Shown here piece after piece: positions 17,328-25,998 of a DNA stretch of 64,000 bases (position 1 is its first letter; every line of letters begins with the position of its first letter). A program made the translations under genes and the position numbers. Below the pieces are notes generated by a model. It did no database searches. It was given only the letters and a program-made list of their open reading frames with translations, and had not been told where the DNA came from. Where the stretch lies: positions 233,264 to 297,263 of the forward strand of contig NZ_FOOF01000010.1 in assembly GCF_900113115.1 (NCBI RefSeq). The letters run 5' to 3'. The stretch comes from Duganella sp. CF458 (lineage in GTDB: Bacteria > Pseudomonadota > Gammaproteobacteria > Burkholderiales > Burkholderiaceae_D).

Positions 17328-19220
17328 ATGAAACTGTTCACCAACACCGCACTCGCCCTGCTGCTGGGCACCGCCTGCAGCGTCCATGCCGGCCAAGCCA
17401 TCCCTGCCCCGGCCGACCAGCCTTACCCGGGCACCATCGTGATGAAGGTCGATGCCTCGAATACCGCGCAGAATATCTACCGCATCCAGCAGACCATTCC
17501 CGCCAGGCCAGGCAAGATGACGCTGCTGTTCCCGCAATGGGTGACGGCCCAGCACGGCCCGACCGGTGCGCTGAACCAGTTCGCCGGCTTCAAGGTATCG
17601 GCCAATGGCAAAGGCCTGCCATGGCGCCGCGACAACGTGAACGTGTACGCCTTCCACATCGAAGTGCCGGCCGGCGCCAGGTCGATCGAGTTGGAATACC
17701 AGCACCTGGCCCCGACCGAAGCCGCGCAGGGCCGCACCTCGATCACGCCCGACATGCTGGGCATCCAGTGGCAGTCGCTGACCATGTACCCGGCCGGCTA
17801 CGCCACCCGCCGCATCCCGATCCAGGCCACGTTGACCTTGCCGGCCGGCTGGCAGTACGGCTCCGCGCTGGAACAAGCGGAACGCCAAGGCGACGTGGTG
17901 ACCTTCAAGACCACCGACGTGGAAACCTTCGTCGACTCGCCGCTGTTCGCCGGCCGCCATTTCAAGCGCTTCGACCTCGACCCGGGTGCCAAGGTGCCGG
18001 TGCACCTGAACGTGGTGGCCGACACTGCCGAAGCGCTGGAGGCCAAGCCAGAGCACATCGAACTGCACCGCAACCTGGTCAAGCAGACCTACAAGGTCTT
18101 CGGTTCCCAGCACTTCAAGCACTACGACTTCCTGTTCGCGCTGAGCGATGAATTCGGCCGCGTGGGCCGCGAACACCACCAGTCCAGCGAGAACGCGCTG
18201 AAGACCGACTATTTCACCGAGTGGAACAAGACCGAAGCCGAACGCGGCCTGCTGCCGCACGAATTCACGCACTCCTGGAACGGCAAGTTCCGCCGTCCGA
18301 AAGGCCAGGATGTGCTGAACTTCAACCAGCCGCTGCAAAACGACCTGCTGTGGGTGTATGAGGGCCAGACCACCTACTACGGCGAAGTATTGGCGGCGCG
18401 CTCCGGCCTGATGAAGGCTGCCAGCATCAAGGACATCATGGCGGCCACCGCCGCGCGCTACAGCATCCAGAAGGGCCGCGAATGGCGTTCGGTGCAGGAC
18501 ACCACCTACGATCCGATCATCAACGCACGCCGCGCCATCCCATGGTCGAACTACCAGCGCAGCGAGGACTACTACAACGAAGGCATGCTGATCTGGCTGG
18601 ACGTGGATACCAGGATCCGCGAACTGTCGGGCGACAAGCGTTCGCTCGACGACTTCTCGGCCAAATTCTTCGGCGTCGAAGATGGCCGCGTACAAGCCTT
18701 GCACTACAGCTTCGAGGACGTGGTCAAAGTGCTCAACAGCGTGCAGCCGCACGACTGGTCGAGCTTCCTGCGCAAGCGCATTGAAGAGCTGGGACCGGTG
18801 CCGATGGATGGCATCACCCGCGCCGGCTACAAGCTGGTATTCGCCGAGAAGCAGACCGACTTCCTGAAGGCGGCCGAAGAGCGCAGCAAGTCCGCCGACT
18901 TCACCTACTCGCTGGGCTTCAACGTCGGCAACGAAGGCAAGATCGAAAGCATCCAGTGGGAAGGCGTCGGCTTCCAGGCTGGCCTGTCCGGCAACACCAC
19001 CCTGCTGGCAGTGAATGGCCGCGCCTATAAGTCCGACCTGCTGCGCAAGGCTGTCACCGAAGCCAAGACCAGCAAGAAGCCGATCGAACTGCTGGTAAAA
19101 CACGGACAGCAATACCGCACCGTCGCGCTGGCCTACTACGATGGCCTGAAGTATCCGCGCCTGGAACGCGTCGAAGGCACGCCTGACCGACTGGAAGCCA
19201 TCCTGTCGCCGCGACAGTAG
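17328..19220 (+). CDS. M61 family metallopeptidase with PDZ domain
   Basis: A predicted secreted or periplasmic zinc aminopeptidase of the M61 (glycyl aminopeptidase) family, 630 residues. It has a signal peptide ending near SVHA (about 21). An N-terminal beta domain precedes the thermolysin-like catalytic domain with HEFTH at 311-315 and the third zinc ligand Glu345 in VYEGQTTYY. The C-terminal 120 residues form a PDZ-like domain (FNVGNEGKIESIQWEGVGFQAGL). Length and order match the family. It stands alone, with an intrinsic terminator after it, and is divergent from hsp20. Substrate is unknown. Confidence 0.92.
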   Translation: MKLFTNTALALLLGTACSVHAGQAIPAPADQPYPGTIVMKVDASNTAQNIYRIQQTIPARPGKMTLLFPQWVTAQHGPTGALNQFAGFKVSANGKGLPWRRDNVNVYAFHIEVPAGARSIELEYQHLAPTEAAQGRTSITPDMLGIQWQSLTMYPAGYATRRIPIQATLTLPAGWQYGSALEQAERQGDVVTFKTTDVETFVDSPLFAGRHFKRFDLDPGAKVPVHLNVVADTAEALEAKPEHIELHRNLVKQTYKVFGSQHFKHYDFLFALSDEFGRVGREHHQSSENALKTDYFTEWNKTEAERGLLPHEFTHSWNGKFRRPKGQDVLNFNQPLQNDLLWVYEGQTTYYGEVLAARSGLMKAASIKDIMAATAARYSIQKGREWRSVQDTTYDPIINARRAIPWSNYQRSEDYYNEGMLIWLDVDTRIRELSGDKRSLDDFSAKFFGVEDGRVQALHYSFEDVVKVLNSVQPHDWSSFLRKRIEELGPVPMDGITRAGYKLVFAEKQTDFLKAAEERSKSADFTYSLGFNVGNEGKIESIQWEGVGFQAGLSGNTTLLAVNGRAYKSDLLRKAVTEAKTSKKPIELLVKHGQQYRTVALAYYDGLKYPRLERVEGTPDRLEAILSPRQ

Positions 19221-19231
19221 ATCACTTCCCG

Positions 19232-19263
19232 ACGGGCGCACTGCGGTGCGCCCGTTTTCTTTG
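19232..19263 (+). terminator. intrinsic terminator after the M61 peptidase gene
   Basis: A perfect 10-base-pair stem, ACGGGCGCAC with its complement around a TGCG loop, is followed by TTTCTTT. It lies 12 bases after the peptidase stop, so the next gene probably has its own promoter or depends on read-through. Confidence 0.9.
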
Positions 19264-19287
19264 GGCCGCGCTAGAGTGGTGGCCACC

Positions 19288-19887
19288 ATGTTCACCGTCT
19301 ATACCTGGGTCACGCCCAATGGGCGCAAGCCCTTGATCCTGCTGGAGGAACTTTCCCTTCCTTATGAAGTGGCGCCGGTCAACCTGCGCGAGCACGAACA
19401 GTTCGCGCCGGAATTCCTCGCCATCTCGCCCAATAACAAAATCCCGGCTTTGAAAGATGGCTCGCTCACGCTGTTCGAAAGCGGCGCGATCCTGACCTAC
19501 CTGGCTGAAAAACACCGCCGCTTTCTGGCCCCGGAAGGTGCGGAACGCTACCGCACCTTGCAATGGCTGCACTGGCAGGTTGGCGGCCTTGGCCCGATGC
19601 TGGGCCAGTTGGGCTTTTTCGCGAAGGCCGACCTGGCGCTGCCGAAAGAGCATTTCATCGCCGAGGCGGAGCGCTTGCTGAATGTGCTCGACCGCGCACT
19701 GGCCGGCACCCCCTACGTCGCCGGCGACCATTACACGATCGCCGACATCGCCTGCTATCCCTGGACGCAGGCGGCTGCCTCCCACCTGGAACTGAACCTG
19801 TCCGGCAAACCTGCGGTGCAGCGTTGGCTCGCGCAGGTCGGCGAGCGCCCCGCCGTCAAGAAGGCGATGGCCTGGAAACCTGCCTGA
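19288..19887 (+). CDS. glutathione S-transferase family protein
   Basis: A cytosolic GST of 199 residues. The thioredoxin-like N-terminal domain begins MFTVYTWVTPNGRK and carries the glutathione-site cis-Pro and Glu-Ser motif (NNKIPALKDG, then LFESGAIL at about 65-72). The helical C-terminal domain has the conserved N-capping region IADIACYPW. Closest in feel to YghU/Ure2p-type GSTs. The start was chosen at the Met that begins the first beta-strand; upstream in-frame codons lie within the preceding terminator. It ends 16 bases before an opposing hydrolase gene. Confidence 0.9.
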   Translation: MFTVYTWVTPNGRKPLILLEELSLPYEVAPVNLREHEQFAPEFLAISPNNKIPALKDGSLTLFESGAILTYLAEKHRRFLAPEGAERYRTLQWLHWQVGGLGPMLGQLGFFAKADLALPKEHFIAEAERLLNVLDRALAGTPYVAGDHYTIADIACYPWTQAAASHLELNLSGKPAVQRWLAQVGERPAVKKAMAWKPA

Positions 19888-19903
19888 TCCTGTTTAAACC
19901 TGC

Positions 19904-20665
19904 TTAATCCTTGAGGTAGCGCGCGCTCCACGCGGCGATCAGGCTTGCCACATAGTTGGCATCCTCGCGCACGGCCAGCAAGTGGTCCGCCGTATCGAGC
20001 GAGATGAAGCTCTTCGGGTGTTTGGCCGCCGTGAAAATGTCCAGCGCATTATTGATGCCGACTGTGGTGTCGCCCGGCGCGTGCATGATGAGCAAAGCCT
20101 TGCGCATATTGGCGATCTTGTGGCGCAAGCTGTTTTCCGCCACGTCTTCCAGGAATTGACGCTTGATGCGGAACGGCCGCCCGGCCAGTTGCACCATGGC
20201 CTCGCCTTGCGCCGTGATCGCATCGATCTGGTCGCCGAACAAATGCGTGACGTGCACCGGGTCGCTCGGCGCGGCAATGGTGACCACGGCCTGCGCTTCC
20301 GGCACGGTGCCGGCGAAGGCCAGCGTCGCCGCACCGCCGAGGCTATGCCCGATCAGGATGCGCGGCGCCTGGAATTCGCGCCGCAGGAAATCGGCAGCGG
20401 CCTGCAGGTCGGCCACATTGGATGAGAAATTGGTGTTGGCAAAATCGCCCTCGCTGGCGCCCAGGCCGGTGAAGTCGAAGCGCAGCACGGCAATGCCGTG
20501 CTCGGTCAGCGCCTGCGCGATACGGCTGGCAGCGAAAACATCCTTGCCGCAGGTGAAGCAGTGCGCAAACAGCGCGTAGGCGCGTACACCATGCTGCGGA
20601 GAGTCCAGCCGCGCCGCCAGCAGTTGGCCGTCCGCGCCAGGGAATTCGAGTCGTTGTGCAGTCAT
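19904..20665 (-). CDS. alpha/beta hydrolase
   Basis: A 253-residue serine hydrolase. The nucleophile elbow is GHSLGG at 106-111 (Ser108), the oxyanion region is ALFAHCFTCGKD and the catalytic His is in DTADHLLAV. The first half, with CFTCGKDV and LRFDFTGLGASEGDF, is typical of the hydrolase domain often found fused to OsmC; here it stands alone. ATG at 20665 is preceded by AGGGGG; an upstream in-frame ATG is unsupported. The substrate is unknown. It is downstream of the GlxA-type regulator on the same strand, separated by 57 bases. Confidence 0.9.
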   Translation of the reverse strand: MTAQRLEFPGADGQLLAARLDSPQHGVRAYALFAHCFTCGKDVFAASRIAQALTEHGIAVLRFDFTGLGASEGDFANTNFSSNVADLQAAADFLRREFQAPRILIGHSLGGAATLAFAGTVPEAQAVVTIAAPSDPVHVTHLFGDQIDAITAQGEAMVQLAGRPFRIKRQFLEDVAENSLRHKIANMRKALLIMHAPGDTTVGINNALDIFTAAKHPKSFISLDTADHLLAVREDANYVASLIAAWSARYLKD

Positions 20666-20722
20666 ACGTCCCCCTTTCGCAAACAATGATACTTCAGGCG
20701 CATTACGCTTGCTGGTAGCGGA

Positions 20723-21775
20723 TCATGGCGATGCTTGCTCCCCCGCTTCGTCAACCATGGCAGGAACCTGGATCATCTCCAGGAATTTTCTGCCTGCACT
20801 CTGGAAGCGGGATCGAAACTCTTCGGGCGTGACGTGAACGTGGGTCAGGAAATCGGCGCGCATAGCCGAGGTGGAGGCAAAGCCACAGCGCTTGGCGATG
20901 CGGGCGGCAGACAAGGAGCTTTCGCTGAGCAAACGCCGGGCAGCATCGACCCGGAGCATTTGAAGGTGCGTGGCCGGCGTGACATTCATCGCCTGCTTGA
21001 AGCGTCGCGCAAAATTCCGTGGGCTCATGGCCATTTTGTCCGCCATCATCGTCACGGAAATATCATCCGCCAGATTGGCTTCCATCCAGCGGCTCAGGTC
21101 ACCGAAACGATCGGGATCTTCTGCCCTGACTTCCGCGGCAAGGTGCGCGCTGAACTGGCTCTGGCCGCCAGGCCGTTTCAGGAAAACGACCAGGGCGCGG
21201 GCAGCGCTTAATGCAAGCTGCTTGCCCAGGTCGTGCTGGATCAGCGCAAGTGTGTAATCGATGCCCGCCGACACGCCGGCCGAGGTGTGGTACTTGCCAT
21301 CGCTTAGGTACAGCGCATCGCGTTCCAGGTCGATTGCCGGGAACGCCTCTTCGAACTCCTCAAAATGGGCCCAGTGCGTGGTCGCCCGGCTATGGTTCAA
21401 TACGCCGGTCGAGGCAAGCGCAAAGGCGCCGGTGCAGATGGAGGCCACCCTGCCCGATCGTTGGCAAAGATTGCGCATGGCTTCGACATGTCCTGGATGG
21501 TTGATCATCGCCCGCGCTCCGGGGCCGCCCGCGATAATCACGATATCGGCCTCCAGGCCAGGCTGGAAAAGATCCACGGTTGCGTTGATCGAAATACCGG
21601 ACGTTGTGGCTACCGCACCGCCGCCGGGAGCCGCCAGGAAGACCTCATACGCGGGCGATTTGCCCAGCTCCGCCAGCGCAGAATTTGCAGCAGCCAGCGC
21701 ATCGAGCGGTCCCGTGATATCCAGCATCTGGGCCGGCGGGAACGCAACCATGACGACACGGCGGGGCTTGCTCAT
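20723..21775 (-). CDS. GlxA-type transcriptional regulator (DJ-1/PfpI + AraC domains)
   Basis: A 350-residue regulator. The N-terminal DJ-1/PfpI domain (about 1-190) has the nucleophile-elbow Cys in VASICTGAFAL and the HWAHFEEFEEAFP segment. The C-terminal AraC/XylS double helix-turn-helix (about 235-330) shows MMADKMAMSPRNFARRF and IAKRCGFASTSAMRADF. Such regulators control amine, choline or arginine catabolism in other bacteria, but the target here is unknown. The start is the ATG beginning MSKPRR; a longer frame runs 21 codons further upstream into AT-rich sequence. It lies 74 bases downstream of the di-haem peroxidase gene. Confidence 0.92.
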   Translation of the reverse strand: MSKPRRVVMVAFPPAQMLDITGPLDALAAANSALAELGKSPAYEVFLAAPGGGAVATTSGISINATVDLFQPGLEADIVIIAGGPGARAMINHPGHVEAMRNLCQRSGRVASICTGAFALASTGVLNHSRATTHWAHFEEFEEAFPAIDLERDALYLSDGKYHTSAGVSAGIDYTLALIQHDLGKQLALSAARALVVFLKRPGGQSQFSAHLAAEVRAEDPDRFGDLSRWMEANLADDISVTMMADKMAMSPRNFARRFKQAMNVTPATHLQMLRVDAARRLLSESSLSAARIAKRCGFASTSAMRADFLTHVHVTPEEFRSRFQSAGRKFLEMIQVPAMVDEAGEQASP

Positions 21776-21849
21776 TCTTGCAAACTCATAGTACTTGTTG
21801 GCGATGATTAGCGTCAGTTGGGTCAATGAGTATAGCACTGGCGTCTCCC

Positions 21850-23094
21850 TTAGAACGTGGCGCCTTGCTCAACAATGGGGCCGGACAGCGTCTCCAGGAA
21901 CCGGGCCAGGTCGGCGATCTCGCCGTCGCTCAGGGCAAGGGGGTGCCTTTCGTTCTTGCCGGTCTTTGCCGGCGGCGCGGCTGAGTAATGACGGACGACG
22001 TCGGCCAGGCTGGCGATCTGCCCAGCGTGCATATACGGCGCGCGCTCCGCCACGTTGCGCAGGCTCGGCGTCTTGAAAGCGCCAACCATATGCGGATCGT
22101 CGTCAGCGATGAATTCCAGTTCCTGGCATTGCTGGCGGGTTGCGTCGCTAAACGGTCCCATGCAGTTGAACTCATCGCGCAGCAGCTTGGCGATGGCGGC
22201 CGTACGCCCTTGGTCCGGCGCCTGCGGATCGCGTGCGGGCACCCCTGTGTTGTGAAAATGCTGGTCGGTCAACAGCGGTCCGGCATGGCAGGTCACGCAC
22301 TGTCCCTTCCCGATGAACAGGCGAAGTCCGCGCTTCTCGGCCGCGCTGAACTTGCGGGGAGCATCCGGATCGCCCTTCAATGTCGCAGATATATACGCAT
22401 CCAACCTGGAATGGCCAAAGCGCAGCCTATTCTCGTACGCCGCGATCGCCTTGCCCATATTGGCATACACCTCGGAGACGGCGTGCTGCATGGACGGATC
22501 CATCTTTTCCCATGCCAGTCGCTCCTGCTGCGATCCATTTGGGCTGGCGTTCGCCGGCAAGCCGCCAAGGTCCGGCAAGCGCTTGAAGACTGCTTCGTAT
22601 TCGGTCCGGTAATGCTGGCTCATCAACTGGGCGAAAGCGGTCCGGTTTCCCCCATGCTCCATGGGGTCCTCCAGCGGGCCAAGCGCCTGGGACCACACAC
22701 TATCCTTGCGTCCATCCCAGAACTGCCAGGCACTGCGGCTACTCTCGACCAGCGGCATCGTTCTTCGCAGTCCGCTACCAATGCCCCGGCCTACTGGGCG
22801 GTTGTCCTGGAACTTGAGCTCCGGAGCGTGGCAGCTTGCACAGGAAATCTTTTGATTGGCGCTGAAGCGCGGATCGAAAAAGATCTTCTTGCCAAGGGCT
22901 GCAGCTTGCGGCATACGTTCGAATCTGTTCGACGGATCCGCCGGCGCCGGGGGCAACGCATCCAGGTGCAGGCTGCCCAGTATCCGTAGTTCCCCAGTGC
23001 TCCATTCCGGCAGTTCGGTGCCGAGCACAATATGGGTCGCCGCAGCCGATGCCGCGATGGCAAGCGTGCCGAGGATTTTCGCTGCGGTCGTCAT
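21850..23094 (-). CDS. di-haem cytochrome c peroxidase family protein (MauG-like)
   Basis: A periplasmic c-type cytochrome of 414 residues with two haem-binding motifs, CASCH at 85-89 and CVTCH at 266-270. An N-terminal signal segment (about 1-25) is present. The family reduces hydrogen peroxide or modifies protein side chains (MauG). Phe71-Phe72 in KKIFFDPRFS and PSLRNVAERAPYMHAGQ near residue 370 are family signatures. Its ATG overlaps the stop of the preceding lipoprotein gene (ATGA), so the two act together. The physiological electron donor is not visible in the neighbourhood. Confidence 0.92.
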   Translation of the reverse strand: MTTAAKILGTLAIAASAAATHIVLGTELPEWSTGELRILGSLHLDALPPAPADPSNRFERMPQAAALGKKIFFDPRFSANQKISCASCHAPELKFQDNRPVGRGIGSGLRRTMPLVESSRSAWQFWDGRKDSVWSQALGPLEDPMEHGGNRTAFAQLMSQHYRTEYEAVFKRLPDLGGLPANASPNGSQQERLAWEKMDPSMQHAVSEVYANMGKAIAAYENRLRFGHSRLDAYISATLKGDPDAPRKFSAAEKRGLRLFIGKGQCVTCHAGPLLTDQHFHNTGVPARDPQAPDQGRTAAIAKLLRDEFNCMGPFSDATRQQCQELEFIADDDPHMVGAFKTPSLRNVAERAPYMHAGQIASLADVVRHYSAAPPAKTGKNERHPLALSDGEIADLARFLETLSGPIVEQGATF

Positions 23095-23549
23095 GGCATG
23101 CCCGCGTTGCCGGAAGCCTGCGGCAGGACCAGGTTGAACGTCACCTGGTCGCGCCCCTTGCCTGCATCGATGTCCAGCTTCAGCTCCCACCATCCGGTCA
23201 TGCTGAATTTGACGCCGTCCACCCGATAGCGGCCAGCCGCCAGTTCAGCGGTGACGCGCGGTTTCGTTGGCAGCCCGTGGCCATGTTGCGGCATGCCGCC
23301 GTCGACCAGGATGCGGGCGTTCCGGACGGGCTCCCCGGCCGCGCCGGCGAGCTGGATTTCCCAGGAGTGGATCTTGTTGATCTCGATGTCGTCGTCGATG
23401 GGACGGATCGACACCTGGTAGGCGTTCGCAAGGCTGGGCCTGGTCGTGCGAAGGTCCAGGTCTTTGGGTGGCGACATCAGCGAGCAGCCCGCCAACAGCG
23501 CCGTCGCGGCCATGTGAACAGCAAGATAAGGTCGAAATCTGATAAACAT
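23091..23549 (-). CDS. YtkA/FixH-like lipoprotein
   Basis: A 152-residue predicted lipoprotein with lipobox LAGC about 22 residues in. The rest is an immunoglobulin-like beta domain of the YtkA/FixH kind, recognised from GGMPQHGHGLP and YRVDGVKFSMTGWWEL. These domains often accompany copper or haem oxidases. The start ATG has AGGAG 8 bases upstream; an earlier in-frame ATG has none. The gene is coupled to the di-haem peroxidase gene by a 4-base overlap, so a role as partner or metal chaperone of that enzyme is a fair inference. Confidence 0.82.
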   Translation of the reverse strand: MFIRFRPYLAVHMAATALLAGCSLMSPPKDLDLRTTRPSLANAYQVSIRPIDDDIEINKIHSWEIQLAGAAGEPVRNARILVDGGMPQHGHGLPTKPRVTAELAAGRYRVDGVKFSMTGWWELKLDIDAGKGRDQVTFNLVLPQASGNAGMP

Positions 23550-23775
23550 TGGTGGCTCCTCAAGATTGGCGCTCAAAGCCGAAACGCTTTGATGCCAATC
23601 ATTATGTTTTTTGCGAGGAGCTTTTGACGGACAGCAATTGCAGCATTGCTGCCAAAGTTAGCCTGGTTCCACCCAACGACGCGGTGCGGACAGCAAGCTG
23701 CGAAGCACGGCCATTTGCTTGCGTCCGTTAATCGCAGTGGTTTGTCTCTTGTGCTCATGGCTCATGGTTCATAGT

Positions 23776-25242
23776 TCAGGCGAACAAACCATGCAGGTAC
23801 CAGCGTGTTTCCTCGGTGCCGGGCGTGCGTTCGCGGTAGACCCAGTAGTAGGCATTGTCTTCGCCCTCGGCGATGAAGTAGTCGCGGCTTTGCGTTGCGC
23901 TCCACCAGCCGGCTTCGATGCGCTCGGCGGTCGACACCATGCGCAGCGGCGAGCAGTAGAACGGACGATGGTCGCGCATCAGGAGCGGGATCGGCTTGGG
24001 CAACAGGAAGGCCGGGCGCGGCAAGGGGCGCGGCGGCATCTGGGCCGCGACGTCGGCCGGACGCACTTTCTCGTGCAACGGCACCCAGCGGTTGGCGACT
24101 TCGGGCCGGTAGTCGGCCTTGGGGTAGGACTGCAGCACGTTCTCGGCACCAAGGCGCGCCACCAGCACTTCGAACAGGCGTTGGCGATCCTGCGGGCTGC
24201 CGCCGGGCTCGGGGAACAGCGAGTCGCTGAGCGGCGCCATCGGCGCGACCTGGGCGGCTTCCAGCACCAGCCCGATCACCGGCGCCGGCAATTCCACCTT
24301 GGCCAGGCGTTCCTTCAACAAGCGCACGATATGGTCGTCGCGCCAGGTGGGCTCGGCCAGCATCACGTCCACCGGCGTCGGCGGACAGGCCTCGCGGCCG
24401 CGTTCATGTTCCAGCAGCAGCTGGATGCGCGAGACCGCGAACTGGTGAGCGCACAGCCAGCCGGTCAGCTGCTGCAGCAGGCGGCAGGCGCCGGCCAGCA
24501 GCAGGTCGGTATTTTCGATGCGGCCAAACAGTTCCAGCTTGGCCTTGAAGCTGGGCGGCGCTGCGATCCATTCGTGCATTTCGGGCGCCAGGCCTTGCGC
24601 GGCGTCGAGCATGTCCAGCACCTCGCTGCCGCAGCGGCGCTGCAGGCCGGGGCGCGGCAGGCGTACCAGGTCGCCGATAGTGAGGCAGCCGATGCCATCC
24701 AGCCAGCGCTGGTGACGCTGCAGCGGCGGCAGCAAGCCTACCGGCAGGCGATGCAGGCGGCGCAGCAGGCTCTCCAGCTTGAGCGTGCTGCCGCCGCCGG
24801 CGCGCGCCAGCAGCCAGGCGCCACGCGCCGTGGGCGCCACGCCCAGCACGGCGCTGAAGCCGAGCTTTTGCAAGCTGTCCCGCACCAGGCGGCACAGGCG
24901 GCGGATGCCGCCGAACAGGCGCAGGCTGGCCCCCACGTCCAGCAACAGGGTCGCACCCTCGCCTTCCGCTACCTGGGGCGTGTATTGCAGCATGGCCATG
25001 GCGACTGCATGCAGCGCTTCTTTTTCCTGCTGCGGAGCGCGTTCGTGCATCCGGGCTTCCGGTGCCAGCATCAGGGCGCCGCTGCGGCGCATGCCGGGAC
25101 GCACGCCCATCACATGGGCGCGGTACGACACCGCGAGCACGCCCTCCTGCTCCAGCACCACGCTGCACAGGTCATCCGACCAGTTCGGACAGAACACTTC
25201 GAGCGGTAGCCGGGGCAGGTACAGGCCGATCCACAGACGCAT
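23776..25242 (-). CDS. imuB: ImuB, catalytically dead Y-family polymerase of the SOS mutasome
   Basis: A 488-residue Y-family polymerase homologue that bridges DnaE2 to the sliding clamp in the ImuA-ImuB-DnaE2 mutasome. Fold features are visible (YRAHVMGVRPGMRRSGAL, LLLDVGASLRLFGG, LGVAPTARGAWLLARAG). The acidic residues needed for catalysis are absent: the first strand reads LWIGLYLPRLPLE without the usual Asp, and the place of the Asp-Glu pair reads SLRLFGG. The C-terminal end, YYWVYRERTPG then WYLHGLFA, is typical of ImuB. The gene overlaps imuA by 71 bases and is controlled from the LexA box before imuA. dnaE2, its partner, is 15 kb away. Confidence 0.93.
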   Translation of the reverse strand: MRLWIGLYLPRLPLEVFCPNWSDDLCSVVLEQEGVLAVSYRAHVMGVRPGMRRSGALMLAPEARMHERAPQQEKEALHAVAMAMLQYTPQVAEGEGATLLLDVGASLRLFGGIRRLCRLVRDSLQKLGFSAVLGVAPTARGAWLLARAGGGSTLKLESLLRRLHRLPVGLLPPLQRHQRWLDGIGCLTIGDLVRLPRPGLQRRCGSEVLDMLDAAQGLAPEMHEWIAAPPSFKAKLELFGRIENTDLLLAGACRLLQQLTGWLCAHQFAVSRIQLLLEHERGREACPPTPVDVMLAEPTWRDDHIVRLLKERLAKVELPAPVIGLVLEAAQVAPMAPLSDSLFPEPGGSPQDRQRLFEVLVARLGAENVLQSYPKADYRPEVANRWVPLHEKVRPADVAAQMPPRPLPRPAFLLPKPIPLLMRDHRPFYCSPLRMVSTAERIEAGWWSATQSRDYFIAEGEDNAYYWVYRERTPGTEETRWYLHGLFA

Positions 25243-25858
25243 GGCGTTGCAACAGGGTTGGGGTTAAGGGCAGGAACAGCGGCGTGTCGCGCTGCGGTCC
25301 CCGGCGTTTGACGAATTCGATCGTGATGCCGCCGGGCGCGGGCCGCAGCGCCAGCCGCAACGGCGCGGGCGAGGAATCCTGGGCGGCCGCGATCGGCCGC
25401 AGCAGGAAGAACAGCGTTTCGCCGCACTGGGCGGCCAGGTGCAGGCGGCGCAGCGATTCATTGCGGATGTGCTGCTGCCACAACAGCACCGCGCCGCAAC
25501 TGCCGCTGCGCAGGATTTGCTCCGCCGCCCACAGGCTGTCGGCGTCCTTGCCGGTATGGCGGATCCACAGCAGTTGCTGTGGAGGCAAGTCAAGGCCGAG
25601 GGCTTGCGGGGCATACGGCGGCTGCAGCAAGGCCGCCGGGCGCGTCAGGCTGGCCAGGGTGGATTTCAACAATCGGAACTCGCCGATCCCGGGTTGCTGG
25701 AGTAGCAACTCGGTCAGGACGCCCATAGGCCAGCCGCCTCCCGGCAATTGGCGGGAGAGGACGGGAATGCCGGTATCCACACAGGACGTGGCTCCCTTGC
25801 TGAGCTGGGAGGCCAGCCAGAGGGCCGGATGCAGGGGTTGGGGGTCGAAAAGCGCCAT
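25172..25858 (-). CDS. imuA: ImuA, RecA/SulA-like subunit of the SOS mutasome
   Basis: A 228-residue RecA-fold protein of the ImuA family. The motif GGGWPMGVLTELLLQQPGIGE is spread over residues about 45-65; it corresponds to the family's P-x-G-W-P-x-G-x-x-T-E-L signature. No full Walker A lysine motif is seen, as usual for ImuA. The start is the ATG 11 bases after a perfect LexA box; a longer frame reads through the box itself and is unlikely. imuB overlaps its last 71 bases. The three mutasome genes carry out damage-induced mutagenesis under SOS control. Confidence 0.9.
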   Translation of the reverse strand: MALFDPQPLHPALWLASQLSKGATSCVDTGIPVLSRQLPGGGWPMGVLTELLLQQPGIGEFRLLKSTLASLTRPAALLQPPYAPQALGLDLPPQQLLWIRHTGKDADSLWAAEQILRSGSCGAVLLWQQHIRNESLRRLHLAAQCGETLFFLLRPIAAAQDSSPAPLRLALRPAPGGITIEFVKRRGPQRDTPLFLPLTPTLLQRHASVDRPVPAPATARSVLSELVG

Positions 25859-25869
25859 ACTGATCAATA

Positions 25870-25885
25870 CTGTATATGCATACAG
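25870..25885 (-). promoter_or_regulatory. LexA box upstream of imuA
   Basis: CTGTATATGCATACAG fits the CTGT-N8-ACAG consensus exactly. On the minus strand TATACT overlaps its upstream edge, with TTGCGC 16 bases before that as a possible -35. LexA would therefore sit on the promoter, 11 bases before the imuA ATG. Confidence 0.9.
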
Positions 25886-25998
25886 TATAATCGCACCAAC
25901 GCGAAGCGCAAACCTGTTTCGGCGTTTGGGCATCCGGCACCGCTTTCGGCGGCTCGCCTGATAGAATCGGCAATATTGCCAACTTACAGCTCCCTGCC

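Noticed and set aside
25969..25980. GGCAATATTGCC palindrome before the antiporter gene as an operator
   Set aside because: A 12-base palindrome can arise by chance and no known regulator site matches; kept only as a remark in the gene entry.
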